DNA of 64,000 bases from Thauera sp. K11 (GCF_002354895.1 NZ_CP023439.1:3038001-3102000), one strand, 5' to 3'; positions 51,112-61,467 are shown, counted from the stretch's first letter. Made by a program: numbers and translations. Notes: generated by a model not told the origin, from the letters alone.

Positions 51112-52463
51112 CACGATGTCTCCTCCAGTCCATAGGCCATGCGCAGCAGGGTGAGCGGATGCGCCTTCTCCGCCGCCAGCGTGGTGCCGCCGTCGCGTAT
51201 GCCCTGCTGGATGTGGCGGCCGGCGATCGGACAGTCGGAACTGATGAAGTCGGGCTCGGCCTGCGCCATCTGGCGGAACACCGGGCGGCCGATCTTCATC
51301 GACATGTCGAAATACTCTTCCTTCACGCCCCAGGTGCCGTCGTGGCCGGCGCAGCGCTCGACAGTGGTGACCTGCGTGTCGGGAACCAGTTGCAGCGTCT
51401 CGCGGGTCTTCTGGCCGACGTTCTGCACCCGGCCATGGCAGGGGATGTGGTAGGACACCTTGCCGAGCGGGCGCTTGAAGTCGGTCTTCAGCAATCCGTC
51501 CCGGTTGCGCAGCATGAAATACTCGAAGGGGTCGAACATCGCCTCGGCGACCGTGGCGACGTCGGCATCGCCGGCAAACAGCAGCGGCAGTTCCTGCTTG
51601 AACATCAGCGCACAGGACGGCACCGGAGCGAGGATGGCGTAGCCTTGGCGGGCAAGCTCGACCAGCGCCGGGATGTTGCGTTGCTTCAGCCGCTCGACGC
51701 CTTCGAGGTCGCCCAGCTCCAGCTTGGGCATGCCGCAACAGGATTCCTGCCGCGCCAGCACGGCGGGGATCTCGTTGTGGTTCAGGATGGCGACCAGGTC
51801 ATGGCCGATGCCCGGTTCGTTGTAGTTGATGTAGCAGGTGGAGAAGATCGCCACCTTGCCCGGCGTGCGCTCGCCGTCCCGCACCGGCCAGCGCCCGGCC
51901 ACCCTGGCCCTGGAGCGGAACTTCGCCGGCGCATAGGGCGGCAGCTCGCGCCGCTTGTCGACGCCAAGGACCGACTGCAGCACGCCGCGCGCCGCCGCGT
52001 TGCGGTTGGCGGCATTCACCGTCTGCGCCACCACCGGGATGGCGGAGAGCTTGCCCAGCGCATCGGTGCTGGTGAGCAGCCTGTCGCGGAAACGCACCTC
52101 GCCCTTGCGGAACTTGACCGCCTTCGCGCGCAGCATCAGATGCGGGAAATCCACGTTCCACTCGTGCGGCGGCACGTAGGGGCATTTGGTCATGAAGCAG
52201 ATGTCGCACAGGTAGCACTGGTCGACGACTTTCCAGTAGTCCTGCCTGGCCACGCCATCGACCTCGCCCGTCTTGCTTTCGTCCACCAGGTCGAACAGGG
52301 TCGGGAAGGTGGTGCACAGATTCACGCAGCGCCGGCAACCGTGGCAGATGTCGAACACCCGCTCCATCTCGCCCATCAGGGCCGCGTCGTCGTAGAACCC
52401 GGGATCGCGCCACGCGACGGCGTGCCGCGTCGGTGCCTCGAGACTGCCTTCACGTTTGGTCAT
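51111..52463 (-). CDS. Fe-S oxidoreductase with CCG domains (GlpC/HdrD-like)
   Basis: A 450-aa protein: two [4Fe-4S] motifs ([11 protein letters not shown] near residue 40, [13 protein letters not shown] near 83), then two Cys-rich CCG-type domains (CYINYNEPG to [19 protein letters not shown] to ERCAGHDG). The second CCG has CAGH instead of CCG. Located between rubrerythrin and DUF3501; likely the electron donor to rubrerythrin or a thiol reductase (inference). Confidence 0.9.
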   Translation of the reverse strand: MTKREGSLEAPTRHAVAWRDPGFYDDAALMGEMERVFDICHGCRRCVNLCTTFPTLFDLVDESKTGEVDGVARQDYWKVVDQCYLCDICFMTKCPYVPPHEWNVDFPHLMLRAKAVKFRKGEVRFRDRLLTSTDALGKLSAIPVVAQTVNAANRNAAARGVLQSVLGVDKRRELPPYAPAKFRSRARVAGRWPVRDGERTPGKVAIFSTCYINYNEPGIGHDLVAILNHNEIPAVLARQESCCGMPKLELGDLEGVERLKQRNIPALVELARQGYAILAPVPSCALMFKQELPLLFAGDADVATVAEAMFDPFEYFMLRNRDGLLKTDFKRPLGKVSYHIPCHGRVQNVGQKTRETLQLVPDTQVTTVERCAGHDGTWGVKEEYFDMSMKIGRPVFRQMAQAEPDFISSDCPIAGRHIQQGIRDGGTTLAAEKAHPLTLLRMAYGLEETS

Positions 52464-52512
52464 GACAACTCCTCCCGCGGCGAAGGAAATCGCCGCCTGT
52501 CGGCGAATGTCA

Positions 52513-52537
52513 GAACGGGCGGTTGGACCGCCCGTTC
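52513..52537 (-). terminator. Hairpin downstream of rubrerythrin
   Basis: Perfect 11-bp stem GAACGGGCGGT/ACCGCCCGTTC with a 3-nt loop in the 90-nt gap between rubrerythrin and the Fe-S gene. No T tract on the minus strand, so partial termination or RNA processing is more likely than a full stop. Confidence 0.5.
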
Positions 52538-52553
52538 GTTTGCGACCGGAAAC

Positions 52554-52973
52554 TCAGTCGGCCAGCGCGTCGAGCGCCTTCTGGAAGCGGTTGGCGTGCG
52601 AACGCTCCGCCTTGGCCAGGGTTTCGAACCAGTCCGCGATCTCGTCGAAACCCTCGCCGCGCGCGGTCTTCGCCATGCCCGGATACATGTCGGTGTACTC
52701 GTGCGTCTCGCCGGCGATCGCTGCGCCGAGGTTCTGCCGGGTGGGGCCGAACGGCAGCCCGGTGGCCGGATCGCCACAGGTTTCGAGATATTCGAGGTGG
52801 CCGTGCGCGTGGCCGGTCTCGCCTTCCGCGGTGGAGCGGAACACGGTCGCCACGTCGTTCTGGCCTTCGACGTCGGCCTTGGCGGCGAAATAGAGGTAAC
52901 GACGGTTCGCCTGCGACTCGCCCGCAAAGGCAGCCTTCAGGTTGGCTTCGGTTTGGGAACCTTTCAGTTGCAT
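52554..52973 (-). CDS. Rubrerythrin
   Basis: A 139-aa di-iron protein. Metal-ligand segments [46 protein letters not shown] and [12 protein letters not shown] give the ExxH pattern of an erythrin four-helix bundle; the C-terminal rubredoxin domain is missing (short form). Peroxide scavenging is the usual role. AGGAG precedes ATG 52973. Heads the three-gene operon with the Fe-S protein and DUF3501. Confidence 0.94.
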   Translation of the reverse strand: MQLKGSQTEANLKAAFAGESQANRRYLYFAAKADVEGQNDVATVFRSTAEGETGHAHGHLEYLETCGDPATGLPFGPTRQNLGAAIAGETHEYTDMYPGMAKTARGEGFDEIADWFETLAKAERSHANRFQKALDALAD

Positions 52974-53120
52974 GTCTCCTCTCCTTGTCGTCAAACGGAT
53001 GAATGCCCCTGACGCCGGGACACTTTCAGCCTAGACAATGGCCGGCACATGCCAAATAGCCGACTGCTATGCGAAGCATTGGGTGAATCTATGCGCCCCG
53101 GCGCGGGGTCCCGCCGCCGT

Positions 53121-53717
53121 TCAGGTGGCCAGCGCGGCCTCGATCTCGGCGAAACTGCGTGCGATCTCGGTCGCGGCCGGCAGGGGTTCGCCCAACTGGC
53201 GCGCGATCTGGGTCATCGAGAAGATTCCGCGTATGCGCGCGCGGCCTTCCCCCGCGGGTTCGATCACCAGCGCATGCTGGCGACCGGAACGCCGGAGGGT
53301 GGCGATGACGTGGCCGACTTCGGCGTGCAGCACGTCCTCCAGGCGCACCGCCTCGATCGCCGACAGCGGCGTCATGACCTGGGCCACGCCCACCTCGCCG
53401 ATGCGCAGTCCGCGTTCCTGGGCCACGCGCATCGGGCGCTCGCCCAGGAAGTCGGCGGCCGTCACCAGGCCGGCGACGCCGCGCGCCGCATCGGTCACCA
53501 GCAGCAGCCTCACGCCGCGCGCCTGCATCGCGCGATGCGCCTCGTCCTGGCCCATGCCCGCGTCGACGCTCGCCGCGGGCACCTGGCGCAGGTCGGTCAT
53601 CACCTCCAGGGCGGACGAATCGAGTCGGACGCGACGCTCTGCCGACACGTCGGCGATGTCGCAGCGCAGGCTTTCGAGCGGAGCCTGCGGAAGAGGAGAA
53701 TAGCGATCCCGATGCAT
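53121..53717 (-). CDS. CBS-domain protein
   Basis: A 198-aa cytoplasmic protein with a tandem CBS pair: VMTDLRQVPAASVDAGMGQDEAHRAMQARGVRLLLVTD (first) and VAQVMTPLSAIEAVRLEDVLHAEVGHVIATLRRSGRQHALVIE (second). No attached catalytic or channel domain. Probably an adenylate-binding regulatory protein. Monocistronic in appearance. Confidence 0.85.
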   Translation of the reverse strand: MHRDRYSPLPQAPLESLRCDIADVSAERRVRLDSSALEVMTDLRQVPAASVDAGMGQDEAHRAMQARGVRLLLVTDAARGVAGLVTAADFLGERPMRVAQERGLRIGEVGVAQVMTPLSAIEAVRLEDVLHAEVGHVIATLRRSGRQHALVIEPAGEGRARIRGIFSMTQIARQLGEPLPAATEIARSFAEIEAALAT

Positions 53718-53852
53718 GATGAGCCTCCCGTTCTGGAGTGGAACGGGGTCGCACGGTGCGCGCGAGGCAACGCAACGGCGAGCCCCTTCATCGAGTAAAG
53801 CCCAGGCCCTCGCCCGCGGCAAGCGCTGCCGCAGGCGGAAAAGCCCGCGATC

Positions 53853-54416
53853 TCAGCGCGGACTTCCCAGCACCACCTTGACCGGCCCGGCAAGCGCCTG
53901 CGGGGTGGACGCGCGGTAGCTTTCCGGCATCTCGAAACTGCGGGAACGGAAGAGGACGCGCGCAAGCTCGATCAGCGCGAGCTGATACACCTGCCGCTTG
54001 AACTCGATCACCGCCTCGAGCGGGACCCAGTAGTCGCTCCATCGCCAGGCATCGAATTCCGGATGATGGCTCGCGCGCAGACACACGTCGGAATCGCGCC
54101 CCACCAGGCGAAGCAGGAACCAGATCTGCTTCTGACCGCGGTAGGTGTTGCGCCATTCGCGCCGTATCCAGTGCTTCGGCACTTCGTAGCGCAGCCAGCC
54201 TCGCGTGCGGCCGAGTATCTTCACGTGCTCCGGGCGCAGCCCGACTTCCTCGAACAGTTCCCTGTACATCGCCTGCTCCGGCGACTCGCCGTGCTTGATG
54301 CCACCCTGCGGGAATTGCCAGGAGTGTTCGCGAATCCGTTTGCCCCAGAAGACCTCGTTGCGCGCGTTGACCAGAATGATGCCGACGTTCGGGCGGAAGC
54401 CTTCACGGTCGAGCAT
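53853..54416 (-). CDS. rppH: RNA pyrophosphohydrolase
   Basis: A 187-aa Nudix hydrolase: [22 protein letters not shown] at the start and the complete Nudix box [20 protein letters not shown] then [12 protein letters not shown] is typical RppH. Removes 5' pyrophosphate from mRNA. Divergent from proS. Confidence 0.95.
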   Translation of the reverse strand: MLDREGFRPNVGIILVNARNEVFWGKRIREHSWQFPQGGIKHGESPEQAMYRELFEEVGLRPEHVKILGRTRGWLRYEVPKHWIRREWRNTYRGQKQIWFLLRLVGRDSDVCLRASHHPEFDAWRWSDYWVPLEAVIEFKRQVYQLALIELARVLFRSRSFEMPESYRASTPQALAGPVKVVLGSPR

Positions 54417-54533
54417 GCTGAAACCTTCAAAATTTGGTGAGTTGACCGAATTTTTTCACACTTGCAGGCGGTTTGAAAGCGCGCCCCGGCGCCGGTTCCA
54501 TTGCCCGCCGGTTCGTGCCGCGGCGCCATGCGC

Positions 54534-54539
54534 TAGAAT
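54534..54539 (+). promoter_or_regulatory. Putative -10 box of proS
   Basis: TAGAAT 35 nt upstream of the proS ATG in the divergent gap with rppH. No clear -35 at 17 bp; typical weak housekeeping promoter. Confidence 0.35.
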
Positions 54540-54573
54540 CCCGCGTCCGACCAACGCTTTTCCGTACTCCTCC

Positions 54574-56328
54574 ATGCGCGCCAGCCAGTTCCATCTGTTC
54601 ACCCTCAAGGAAGCTCCCTCCGACGCCGAAGTCGTCAGCCAGAAGCTGATGCTGCGCGCGGGCATGATCCGCAAGGCGGCGGCCGGCATCTACAGCTACA
54701 TGCCGATGGGCCTGCGCGCGATCCGCAAGGTGGAAGCCATCATCCGCGAGGAGATGAACCGTGCCGGCGCCATGGAACTGGTAATGCCGCTGGTGCAGCC
54801 CGCCGAGCTGTGGCAGGAGACGGGGCGCTGGGACAAGATGGGCGAGGAACTGCTGCGCCTCAAGGACCGCCACGAACGCGACTTCGCCCTGCAGCCCACC
54901 TCGGAGGAAGTCGTCACCGACATCGCGCGCCAGGAGCTAAAGAGTTACCGGCAACTGCCGAAGAACTTCTACCAGATCCAGACCAAGTTCCGCGACGAGC
55001 GCCGGCCCCGCTTCGGCGTGATGCGCGGACGGGAATTCGTGATGAAGGACGCCTACTCGTTCGACCGCAGCGCCGAAGCCGCCGGCCGCAGCTACGACAT
55101 CATGTACGCCGCCTACCAGCGCATCTTCGACCGCCTCGGCCTCGCCTACCGCGCGGTCGCGGCGGACACCGGCGCGATCGGCGGCGACCGTTCGCACGAA
55201 TTCCAGGTGATCGCCGACACCGGCGAGGATGCGATCGTCTACTGCCCCACGTCCGCCTATGCCGCCAACATCGAGCTGGCCGAAGCCGTATCGCTGCTGC
55301 CGCACCGCGCCGCGCCCGAAGAGGGGCTCGAGAAGACGCCCACGCCGGGCCGCGAGACCTGTGCCGAGGTCGCCGACCTGCTCGACCTGCCGCTGGAGCG
55401 CACGGTCAAGTCGCTGGTGCTGGCGGCCGACGAGGTGGACGAAGCGGGCCGTCCCGCCGGCGCCACCGTGTGGCTGCTCCTGGTGCGCGGCGACCATGAA
55501 CTCAACGAGGTCAAGGCCGGCAAGATCGACGGACTGAAGGCCGGGTTCCGCTTCGCCAGCGAGACCGAGATCCTCGAACACTTCGGCAGCCGGCCGGGGT
55601 CGCTCGGCCCGATCGGCCCGCGCAGGCCGGTGCGCATCGTGGCCGACCGCACCGTCGCCGACATGGCGGACTTCGTCTGCGGCGCCAACGAGGAAGGCTT
55701 CCACTACACCGGCGTGAACTGGGGCCGCGACCTGCCCGAGCCCGACTTGGTGGCGGACATCCGCAACGTCGTCGAGGGCGACCCCTCGCCCGACGGCCGG
55801 GGCACGCTGGCGATCCAGCGCGGCATCGAGGTCGGCCACGTGTTCTATCTCGGCACCAGATACTCCGAGGCGATGAACGCGACCTTCCTCGACGACGACG
55901 GCAAGCCCAAGCATTTCGAGATGGGCTGCTACGGCATCGGCGTCACCCGCATCCTGGGCGCGGCGATCGAGCAGAACCACGATGCCCGCGGCATCATCTG
56001 GCCGGTACCCATCGCGCCCTTCGAGGCCGTCGTCTGCCCGGTGGGCTGGAGCAAGTCGCCGGCGGTGCGCGAAGAGTCGCAGCGGCTCTACGACGCACTG
56101 CTCGCCGCCGGCGTGGATGTGATGCTGGACGACCGCGACGAGCGCCCCGGCGTGATGTTCGCCGACTGGGAACTGATCGGCGTGCCGCATCGCATCACCC
56201 TCGGCGAGCGCGGCCTGAAGGACGGCATCGCCGAATACCAGGGACGGCGCGACGGCGAGGCCAGCAAGGTGCCGGTGGCGGACGTCGCAGCCTTCGTCAT
56301 CGAGCGCGTCAAGGCGGCACGGGCCTGA
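54574..56328 (+). CDS. proS: Prolyl-tRNA synthetase
   Basis: A 584-aa class II synthetase, bacterial long form with an editing (INS) domain about residues 225-395. [65 protein letters not shown] (motif 2) and [20 protein letters not shown] (motif 3) are clear. The stop shares a base with the next gene's ATG. Confidence 0.98.
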   Translation: MRASQFHLFTLKEAPSDAEVVSQKLMLRAGMIRKAAAGIYSYMPMGLRAIRKVEAIIREEMNRAGAMELVMPLVQPAELWQETGRWDKMGEELLRLKDRHERDFALQPTSEEVVTDIARQELKSYRQLPKNFYQIQTKFRDERRPRFGVMRGREFVMKDAYSFDRSAEAAGRSYDIMYAAYQRIFDRLGLAYRAVAADTGAIGGDRSHEFQVIADTGEDAIVYCPTSAYAANIELAEAVSLLPHRAAPEEGLEKTPTPGRETCAEVADLLDLPLERTVKSLVLAADEVDEAGRPAGATVWLLLVRGDHELNEVKAGKIDGLKAGFRFASETEILEHFGSRPGSLGPIGPRRPVRIVADRTVADMADFVCGANEEGFHYTGVNWGRDLPEPDLVADIRNVVEGDPSPDGRGTLAIQRGIEVGHVFYLGTRYSEAMNATFLDDDGKPKHFEMGCYGIGVTRILGAAIEQNHDARGIIWPVPIAPFEAVVCPVGWSKSPAVREESQRLYDALLAAGVDVMLDDRDERPGVMFADWELIGVPHRITLGERGLKDGIAEYQGRRDGEASKVPVADVAAFVIERVKAARA

Positions 56329-56984
56329 TGCGCCTGCCGCGCACTGCACCCTCTCTCGCCACGCTCGCCGCCGCGCTATTGCTGGCGGCTGCAAGCAGCG
56401 GCGCGCGGGCCGGCGCGCAGCAGTACGAACCGCTGGCGGCCAGCGTCCGGGCCGCCCTTCATGCGGCGGTGAGCGACGCGGCGGCGCCCATGCTGCCGAT
56501 CGCGGATGCGGGCGAACGCGCGCGCTGGCTGGCGGAAATGTCGCGCCGGCTGGAGCGGCGCATTCCCGATGCCGCCTATCGCGCCGAACTGCTCACCTCC
56601 ATCCACTACGAAGCCACCCGCGCCGGGCTGGACCCGCAACTGGTGCTGGGACTGATCCAGGTGGAGAGCAACTTCCGCAAGTACGCGATCTCGTCGGCGG
56701 GCGCCCGCGGCTTCATGCAGGTGATGCCGTTCTGGCTGAAGGTGATGGAGAGGCCGGACGACAACCTCTTCCACCTGCGTACCAACCTGCGCTACGGCTG
56801 CACCATACTGCGCCACTACCTCGACATCGAGAAGGGCGATCTCTTCCGCGCGCTCGGCCGCTACAACGGCAGCCTGGGCCGGCCGGAATACCCCGCCCTG
56901 GTCCGCACCGCCTGGGAGCGGGGCTGGGGCTGGCGGCCGGAGCAGATCGCCGCCGGCACCCTCCCCGGCGACGGGCGCAACTGA
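56328..56984 (+). CDS. Lytic murein transglycosylase (Slt/MltC type)
   Basis: A 218-aa exported protein: signal peptide (LAAALLLAAASSGARA), then an SLT domain with catalytic Glu in LGLIQVESNFRKYA, AGARGFMQVMPFWLKVM, and ALGRYNGSLGRPEYP. Cleaves peptidoglycan glycan strands. Coupled to proS by a 1-base overlap. An IR (GCGGCGG/CCGCCGC) near 57040 may terminate it against the convergent bactofilin gene. Confidence 0.9.
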   Translation: MRLPRTAPSLATLAAALLLAAASSGARAGAQQYEPLAASVRAALHAAVSDAAAPMLPIADAGERARWLAEMSRRLERRIPDAAYRAELLTSIHYEATRAGLDPQLVLGLIQVESNFRKYAISSAGARGFMQVMPFWLKVMERPDDNLFHLRTNLRYGCTILRHYLDIEKGDLFRALGRYNGSLGRPEYPALVRTAWERGWGWRPEQIAAGTLPGDGRN

Positions 56985-57072
56985 ACGAACCCGCGCCTGC
57001 GGGAACCATACGGCAGACGGCCCGAACAAAGCGGCGGACGGCGCGAACCGCCGCCGCCCTTCCCGCGTCTGC

Positions 57073-57672
57073 TCAGCCGGCGACCGCTGCCAGGGGCTTG
57101 GCCTCGGCAGGGAACTTCTCCACGGGCTTGCCGCTTTCCTTGCCCGCAGCCGCGAGCGACTTGACGTCGCCCGAGATCTCGCCTCCCTCCTCGATCAGGA
57201 TCTTGCCGTAGCGGATCTTGCCGCTGACCCGGCCGGTGGCGTGGATGATGAGCTGCTTGCGGGCGGTGAGTTCGCCCTCGAACACGCCATGGACCTCGGC
57301 CACGTCGATGCCCACCGTCCCCGAGTAGGAGCCGTTCTGGGCGATGCGGATCACGCGGCTGTCCATCGTCGCCTCGACGCGGCCTTCGACCACCAGCGTG
57401 TCGCAGTCCAGGATCTCCGCGCCTTTCAGCTTTACGTCGGGGCCGACGATGAGGCTGCTGCCGGTGGCCTGGCCGGCGTCCGCAGCAGGCTGCGTCGACA
57501 CGGATGCCTTGGTGTCCGTCGTGTCGGAAGGCGGATTGTCCCTCACCGCCGTCGCGGCGGAGACGGAAGACAGCGCGCCACCGGTCAGACCGCTACCGCC
57601 CTGTCCGGGCCGCAAACCGCGATCGGCATGGGTTTCGCCATTCTTCGGGAACATGGTGGGCTTGTTGAACAT
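57073..57672 (-). CDS. Bactofilin
   Basis: A 199-aa protein: about 75 disordered N-terminal residues, then a bactofilin beta-helix with GSSLIVGPDVKLKGAEILDC, LVVEGRVEATM, VAEVHGVFEGELTARKQL and GRVSGKIRYGKILIEEGGEISGDV, and an Ala/Lys/Pro tail. Forms polymers at the membrane that scaffold wall enzymes; the neighbouring lytic transglycosylase is suggestive. AAGGAG precedes the ATG. A consensus sigma-54 promoter lies 44 nt upstream of the coding start. Confidence 0.92.
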   Translation of the reverse strand: MFNKPTMFPKNGETHADRGLRPGQGGSGLTGGALSSVSAATAVRDNPPSDTTDTKASVSTQPAADAGQATGSSLIVGPDVKLKGAEILDCDTLVVEGRVEATMDSRVIRIAQNGSYSGTVGIDVAEVHGVFEGELTARKQLIIHATGRVSGKIRYGKILIEEGGEISGDVKSLAAAGKESGKPVEKFPAEAKPLAAVAG

Positions 57673-57724
57673 GGTTTCTCCTTGAGCATGGATCGGGCCG
57701 TCCGACACGGCCCGGCACGGCTCT

Positions 57725-57741
57725 ATGCAAGGCATGTGCCA
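57725..57741 (-). promoter_or_regulatory. Sigma-54 promoter of bactofilin
   Basis: Minus strand TGGCAC, five bases, TTGCAT: full consensus match, same -24 and -12 hexamers as the xoxF promoter. The predicted start is near 57716, giving a 44-nt leader with a Shine-Dalgarno sequence. Confidence 0.7.
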
Positions 57742-57748
57742 GGCAACG

Positions 57749-57783
57749 GAATTGCAATTCATATCAACGTCTTGCAATTCATA
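57749..57783. repeat. Twin TTGCAATTCATA direct repeats upstream of the bactofilin promoter
   Basis: Identical 12-mers at 57752-57763 and 57772-57783, exactly 20 bp apart (two helical turns), so both face the same side of the helix. The first is part of the perfect palindrome GAATTGCAATTC (57749-57760). Likely tandem sites for an activator of the sigma-54 promoter just downstream, or for autoregulation of the divergent kinase operon. Confidence 0.55.
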
Positions 57784-58018
57784 CCGCGACCTCCTGACGA
57801 CACCCGTCCAGCCGCTTTCCGCACCGATCCGTCGCCGCGGCCCGACACCTGTCGCGGCAAATCCAGGCAAGTCACTGATACGAAATGAAGAAATCCTGTC
57901 GCCCCAGTGCGACGGTGCAGGGGCGGTACCGACACATCGTCTTGCACTTGCCTTGCCCGACGGCCCGCACCGGCGCCTAAACTGCATTCTTGCAAATCCA
58001 GTTCGAGCCGTCGCCGCA

Positions 58019-59428
58019 ATGCCGCACCCGTCTTTCCGCCTCACGCTGCTGGCGAGTTTCATGCTGATTGCCGGCATCCTGGGGGCGGCCGCGGCGGGCG
58101 GCTGGCTGAGCCTGGAGCGCTTCTCGCGCATGAGCTGGGATGGCAGCCGCATGGCGCTGGGGCTGACGAGCGCGCTGCAGAGCCTGGGCGAACGCACCGT
58201 GGACCTCGAACGCAGCGCGCGCCAATACCGCGTGCTGCGGGAGCCGGCACTGCGGGCGCGCTTCGATGCCGCGCATGACGAAGCGCTGGCCGCGCTCGCG
58301 GTGCTCCAGGACAACCTGCCCGGCCTCTCCGGCCACGTCGCGGAATGGCGCAGCGCCGCCGCCGCCCTGCGCGCGGGCCTCGACGACGGGGACGACACCG
58401 ACGCGGCCGCGGACCTGCCGCGCCTCCTCGCCCGCCTTGCGGCCCTCAACGACCAGTTCGCCGCCCGCGTCCGCGAGGCGCTCTCCACCGGCAATGCTGC
58501 CCTGCTCGGCGCCCTCGATCGCAGCCGCGAGCAACTCGCCGGCCAGCTCGCCGCCGCCTTTGCCGCTGCGCTGGCGCTCGCCGTCCTCGCCGGCTGGTGG
58601 ACGCTGCGCCCGCTGCAGCGGCTGGAACGGGCGATCGTCCGCCTCGGCGACAACCGCCTCGACGAGCCGGTCGCGGTCGGCGGTCCGTCCGACCTGCGCC
58701 GGCTCGGCCGGCGTCTCGACTGGCTGCGCCAGCGCCTCGCCGCGCTGGAAGCCGACCGCAACCGGGTGCTGCGCCATGTGTCGCACGAACTGAAGACACC
58801 GCTGGCATCGCTGCGCGAGGGCATCGCCCTGCTGCGGGACGGGACCATCGGCCCGCTGGAGGACGGGCAACGCGAGGTCGCAGCCATCCTCGATCAGAAT
58901 GCCCGCCTGCTGCAGGCCCGCATCGAACAGTTGCTGGATTTCCATGCCGTGCAGTTCGACGCCGCCCGCCTGATGCGCGAACCGGTGGATGCCAGAGGGA
59001 TCGCCGACCAGGTGGCCGCCGACCAGCGCCTGCCGGCACGTGCGAAAGGAGTCCGCCTCGAAGTCGACGGCTCCGCAGGCAGCCTGCATGCCGATGCGGC
59101 CAAGCTGGAGACGGCACTGTCCAACGTGGTCGCCAACGCGATCGCCTATGCCCCGGCCGGGTCGGTGGTGAGGGTGGCCCTGAACCGCGATGGCGGCAAG
59201 GTGGTCATCGACTGTATCGACGACGGCCCGGGCATTCCGCCGGCCGAACTCGACCGCGTGTTCGAGCCTTTCTTCCGCGGCAGCATCGCCGCCGCCCGCC
59301 CCAACAAGGGCAACGGCCTGGGGCTGGCGATCGCGCGCGAACTGGTGGCGGCCCATGGCGGCACGATCGCCGCCCTGCCGGCTGCGCGCGGCGCGCACTT
59401 CAGGATGGAACTGCCCGATGCGTATTGA
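58019..59428 (+). CDS. glrK: Sensor histidine kinase, GlrK/QseE-like
   Basis: A 469-aa membrane kinase: TM1 (LTLLASFMLIAGILGAAAAGGW), periplasmic helical sensor, TM2 (LAAAFAAALALAVLAGWW), HAMP, HisKA (RVLRHVSHELKTPLASLREG) and HATPase (NVVANAIAYAP, DDGPGIPPAE, NGLGLAIARELV). Order kinase, QseG-like lipoprotein, sigma-54 response regulator is that of glrK-qseG-glrR. Overlaps the next gene by 11 nt. Confidence 0.88.
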   Translation: MPHPSFRLTLLASFMLIAGILGAAAAGGWLSLERFSRMSWDGSRMALGLTSALQSLGERTVDLERSARQYRVLREPALRARFDAAHDEALAALAVLQDNLPGLSGHVAEWRSAAAALRAGLDDGDDTDAAADLPRLLARLAALNDQFAARVREALSTGNAALLGALDRSREQLAGQLAAAFAAALALAVLAGWWTLRPLQRLERAIVRLGDNRLDEPVAVGGPSDLRRLGRRLDWLRQRLAALEADRNRVLRHVSHELKTPLASLREGIALLRDGTIGPLEDGQREVAAILDQNARLLQARIEQLLDFHAVQFDAARLMREPVDARGIADQVAADQRLPARAKGVRLEVDGSAGSLHADAAKLETALSNVVANAIAYAPAGSVVRVALNRDGGKVVIDCIDDGPGIPPAELDRVFEPFFRGSIAAARPNKGNGLGLAIARELVAAHGGTIAALPAARGAHFRMELPDAY

Positions 59429-60041
59429 CCGCTTCGCGCCCGGAACGGTCGCCCGGCAGCGCGCGACCTGCGCCGCAGCCGCCCTCCTGCTGGCCGCGGG
59501 CTGCACCGCCATCCCGCCCGCGCCGGAAGCTGCACCAGTCCGCGATGAAGGCGACGCCGCTTCCCATGTGCTTGCCTTCCACCGCGGCATACAGCCGCTC
59601 GCCGCGGCCGATCTGGCACGCGAGCGCCGGCAGTTGGGCACGGAACGCACCGCGCAGTCGAAGATGCAGTCCGCCCTCCTCGCCCTGCATCCTCGCAGCC
59701 TCAACCTGTCTCGCGCCCGCACGCTGCTCGAATCGGTGCTCGCGGCGCAGGATGCCGAGGCGCAGCCCCTGCACGACTTGGCGCGCCTGCTGCTGGAACA
59801 GGTCAACGAGCGCCTGCGGCTCGACGCACTCAACGAGCGGCTCGCCCAGCAGCTCGACCGCAGCGCCGCCCAGCTCGAACTGTCCACCCGGCAGCAGGAG
59901 GAGATGCGCGCACGGGCAGACGCACTGCAGCGCAAGCTCGACGCGCTCGCGGAAATCGAGCGCAACCTGTCCGCTCCGCTCCCCGCTGCCACATCCCCCG
60001 CCACCGCCTCCCCCACCGAGGAACGCCGCACGCCGCCATGA
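59418..60041 (+). CDS. qseG: QseG-like outer-membrane lipoprotein
   Basis: A 207-aa protein with lipobox LLLAAGC (Cys29), a helical domain (residues 45-130), and a coiled-coil region (LNERLAQQLDRSAAQLELS, QQEEMRARADALQRKLDALA). In enterobacteria QseG interacts with and activates the kinase. Sequence similarity beyond general features is weak, so the assignment leans on gene order. Confidence 0.7.
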   Translation: MRIDRFAPGTVARQRATCAAAALLLAAGCTAIPPAPEAAPVRDEGDAASHVLAFHRGIQPLAAADLARERRQLGTERTAQSKMQSALLALHPRSLNLSRARTLLESVLAAQDAEAQPLHDLARLLLEQVNERLRLDALNERLAQQLDRSAAQLELSTRQQEEMRARADALQRKLDALAEIERNLSAPLPAATSPATASPTEERRTPP

Positions 60042-61453
60042 ACCGCCAAGCCGTGAGCCCGTCCCCGCCGCCCGACCACGGCGCCCGCCTGCTCATCGTC
60101 GACGACGATACCGACCTGCTGCGCCTGCTCGAGATGCGCCTCGGCGCCAACGGCTACCGGGTCGTCGCCTGCGCCCGCGCCGAAACCGCCCTCGCCCACC
60201 TGGCCGCGGAGCGGTTCGATCTCGTGCTGAGCGACGTGCGCCTGCCGGACCGCGACGGCCTCGCGCTGTTCGGCGACATCCACGCCCAGTTCCCGACGCT
60301 GCCGGTCATCCTGCTCACCGCGCACGGCACGATTCCCGATGCGGTCGAGGCCACTTCGCGCGGCGTCGCCGGCTACCTCACCAAGCCCTTCGACAGCCAG
60401 GTACTGCTCGAACGCATCCGCGACGCGCTGCATCACGCCCCCGCGCCGGCCGGGCGCGGCAGGGGCGCGACCGACGGCAGCGGCATCGTCAGCCGCAGTT
60501 CCCGCATGCACGCCCTGCTCGACGAAGCGCGCCTGGTCGCCGCCTCCGATGCGAGCGTGCTGATCCGCGGCGACAGCGGCACCGGCAAGGAACTGCTCGC
60601 GCGCGCCATCCACGACGCCAGCCCGCGCGCCGAGGCGCCCTTCGTCGCCATCAACTGCGGCGCGATCCCCGAACCGCTGCTGGAATCCGAGCTGTTCGGC
60701 CACGTGCGCGGCGCCTTCACCGGCGCCACCGGCCACCATCCCGGCCTCTTCCAGACCGCCCATGCCGGAACGCTCTTCCTCGACGAAATCGGCGACATGC
60801 CGCTCTCGCTGCAGGTGAAGCTGCTGCGCGTGCTGCAGGAGCGGACGGTGCGGCCGGTCGGCGCCATCCGTGCCGAACCGATCGACGTGCGCATCATCTC
60901 GGCCACCCATCGCGACCTCGACGCCCTGCTCGCCAGCGGCGAGTTCCGCGACGACCTCTACTACCGCATCAACGTCGTCACGCTGACCCTGCCCACGCTG
61001 GCCGAGCGGCGCGAGGACATCCCGCTGCTCGCGGAGCATTTCCTCGCCGCACTGGCGCGCAAGTATCGCAAGAAGGTGCGCGGCTTCGCGCCGGATGCGC
61101 TGACGGCGCTCGCCACCGCGGCCTGGCCGGGCAACGTGCGCCAGTTGCAGAACGTGGTCGAGCAGACCTGCGCGCTCGCCACCACGCCGCTGATCCCGCG
61201 CACCCTGGTCGAGCGGGCGCTGCGCGTGCGTCCGCTCGAAGCGCTCAGCTACGCCGAGGCGAAGCAGCGCTTCGAGCGAAACTACCTGATACAGATCCTG
61301 AAACTCACCGCCGGTAATGTGAGCGACGCTGCACGGCTCGCGGAGCGAAACCGCACCGAGTTCTACCGCCTGCTGCAGCGCCATGGCCTGGACCCCGGCC
61401 TGTTCCGCACGGAAACACCAGATCCCGAGCCAGAAAGACAACGACGACCCTGA
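60038..61453 (+). CDS. glrR: Sigma-54-dependent response regulator, GlrR/QseF-like
   Basis: A 471-aa activator: receiver with phosphoacceptor in LVLSDVRLPDRDG, AAA+ domain with Walker A GDSGTGKE, GAFTGA loop for sigma-54 contact, Walker B GTLFLDEIGDMP, and a C-terminal Fis-type helix-turn-helix (KLTAGNVSDAARLAERNRTE). Fully functional motifs. The bactofilin sigma-54 promoter is 300 bp upstream of the operon and is a plausible target. ATGA overlap with the lipoprotein gene. Confidence 0.92.
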   Translation: MNRQAVSPSPPPDHGARLLIVDDDTDLLRLLEMRLGANGYRVVACARAETALAHLAAERFDLVLSDVRLPDRDGLALFGDIHAQFPTLPVILLTAHGTIPDAVEATSRGVAGYLTKPFDSQVLLERIRDALHHAPAPAGRGRGATDGSGIVSRSSRMHALLDEARLVAASDASVLIRGDSGTGKELLARAIHDASPRAEAPFVAINCGAIPEPLLESELFGHVRGAFTGATGHHPGLFQTAHAGTLFLDEIGDMPLSLQVKLLRVLQERTVRPVGAIRAEPIDVRIISATHRDLDALLASGEFRDDLYYRINVVTLTLPTLAERREDIPLLAEHFLAALARKYRKKVRGFAPDALTALATAAWPGNVRQLQNVVEQTCALATTPLIPRTLVERALRVRPLEALSYAEAKQRFERNYLIQILKLTAGNVSDAARLAERNRTEFYRLLQRHGLDPGLFRTETPDPEPERQRRP

Positions 61454-61467
61454 AAAAGGAGCACCGC

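Noticed and set aside
57942..57957. TTGCAC-N5-TTGCC upstream of glrK
   Set aside because: Lacks the invariant GG of the -24 element, so not accepted as a sigma-54 promoter.
57977..61441. 1154-aa minus-strand ORF across the kinase, lipoprotein and response regulator genes
   Set aside because: Antisense to glrK-qseG-glrR, which have intact motifs; no domain recognisable in the minus frame.
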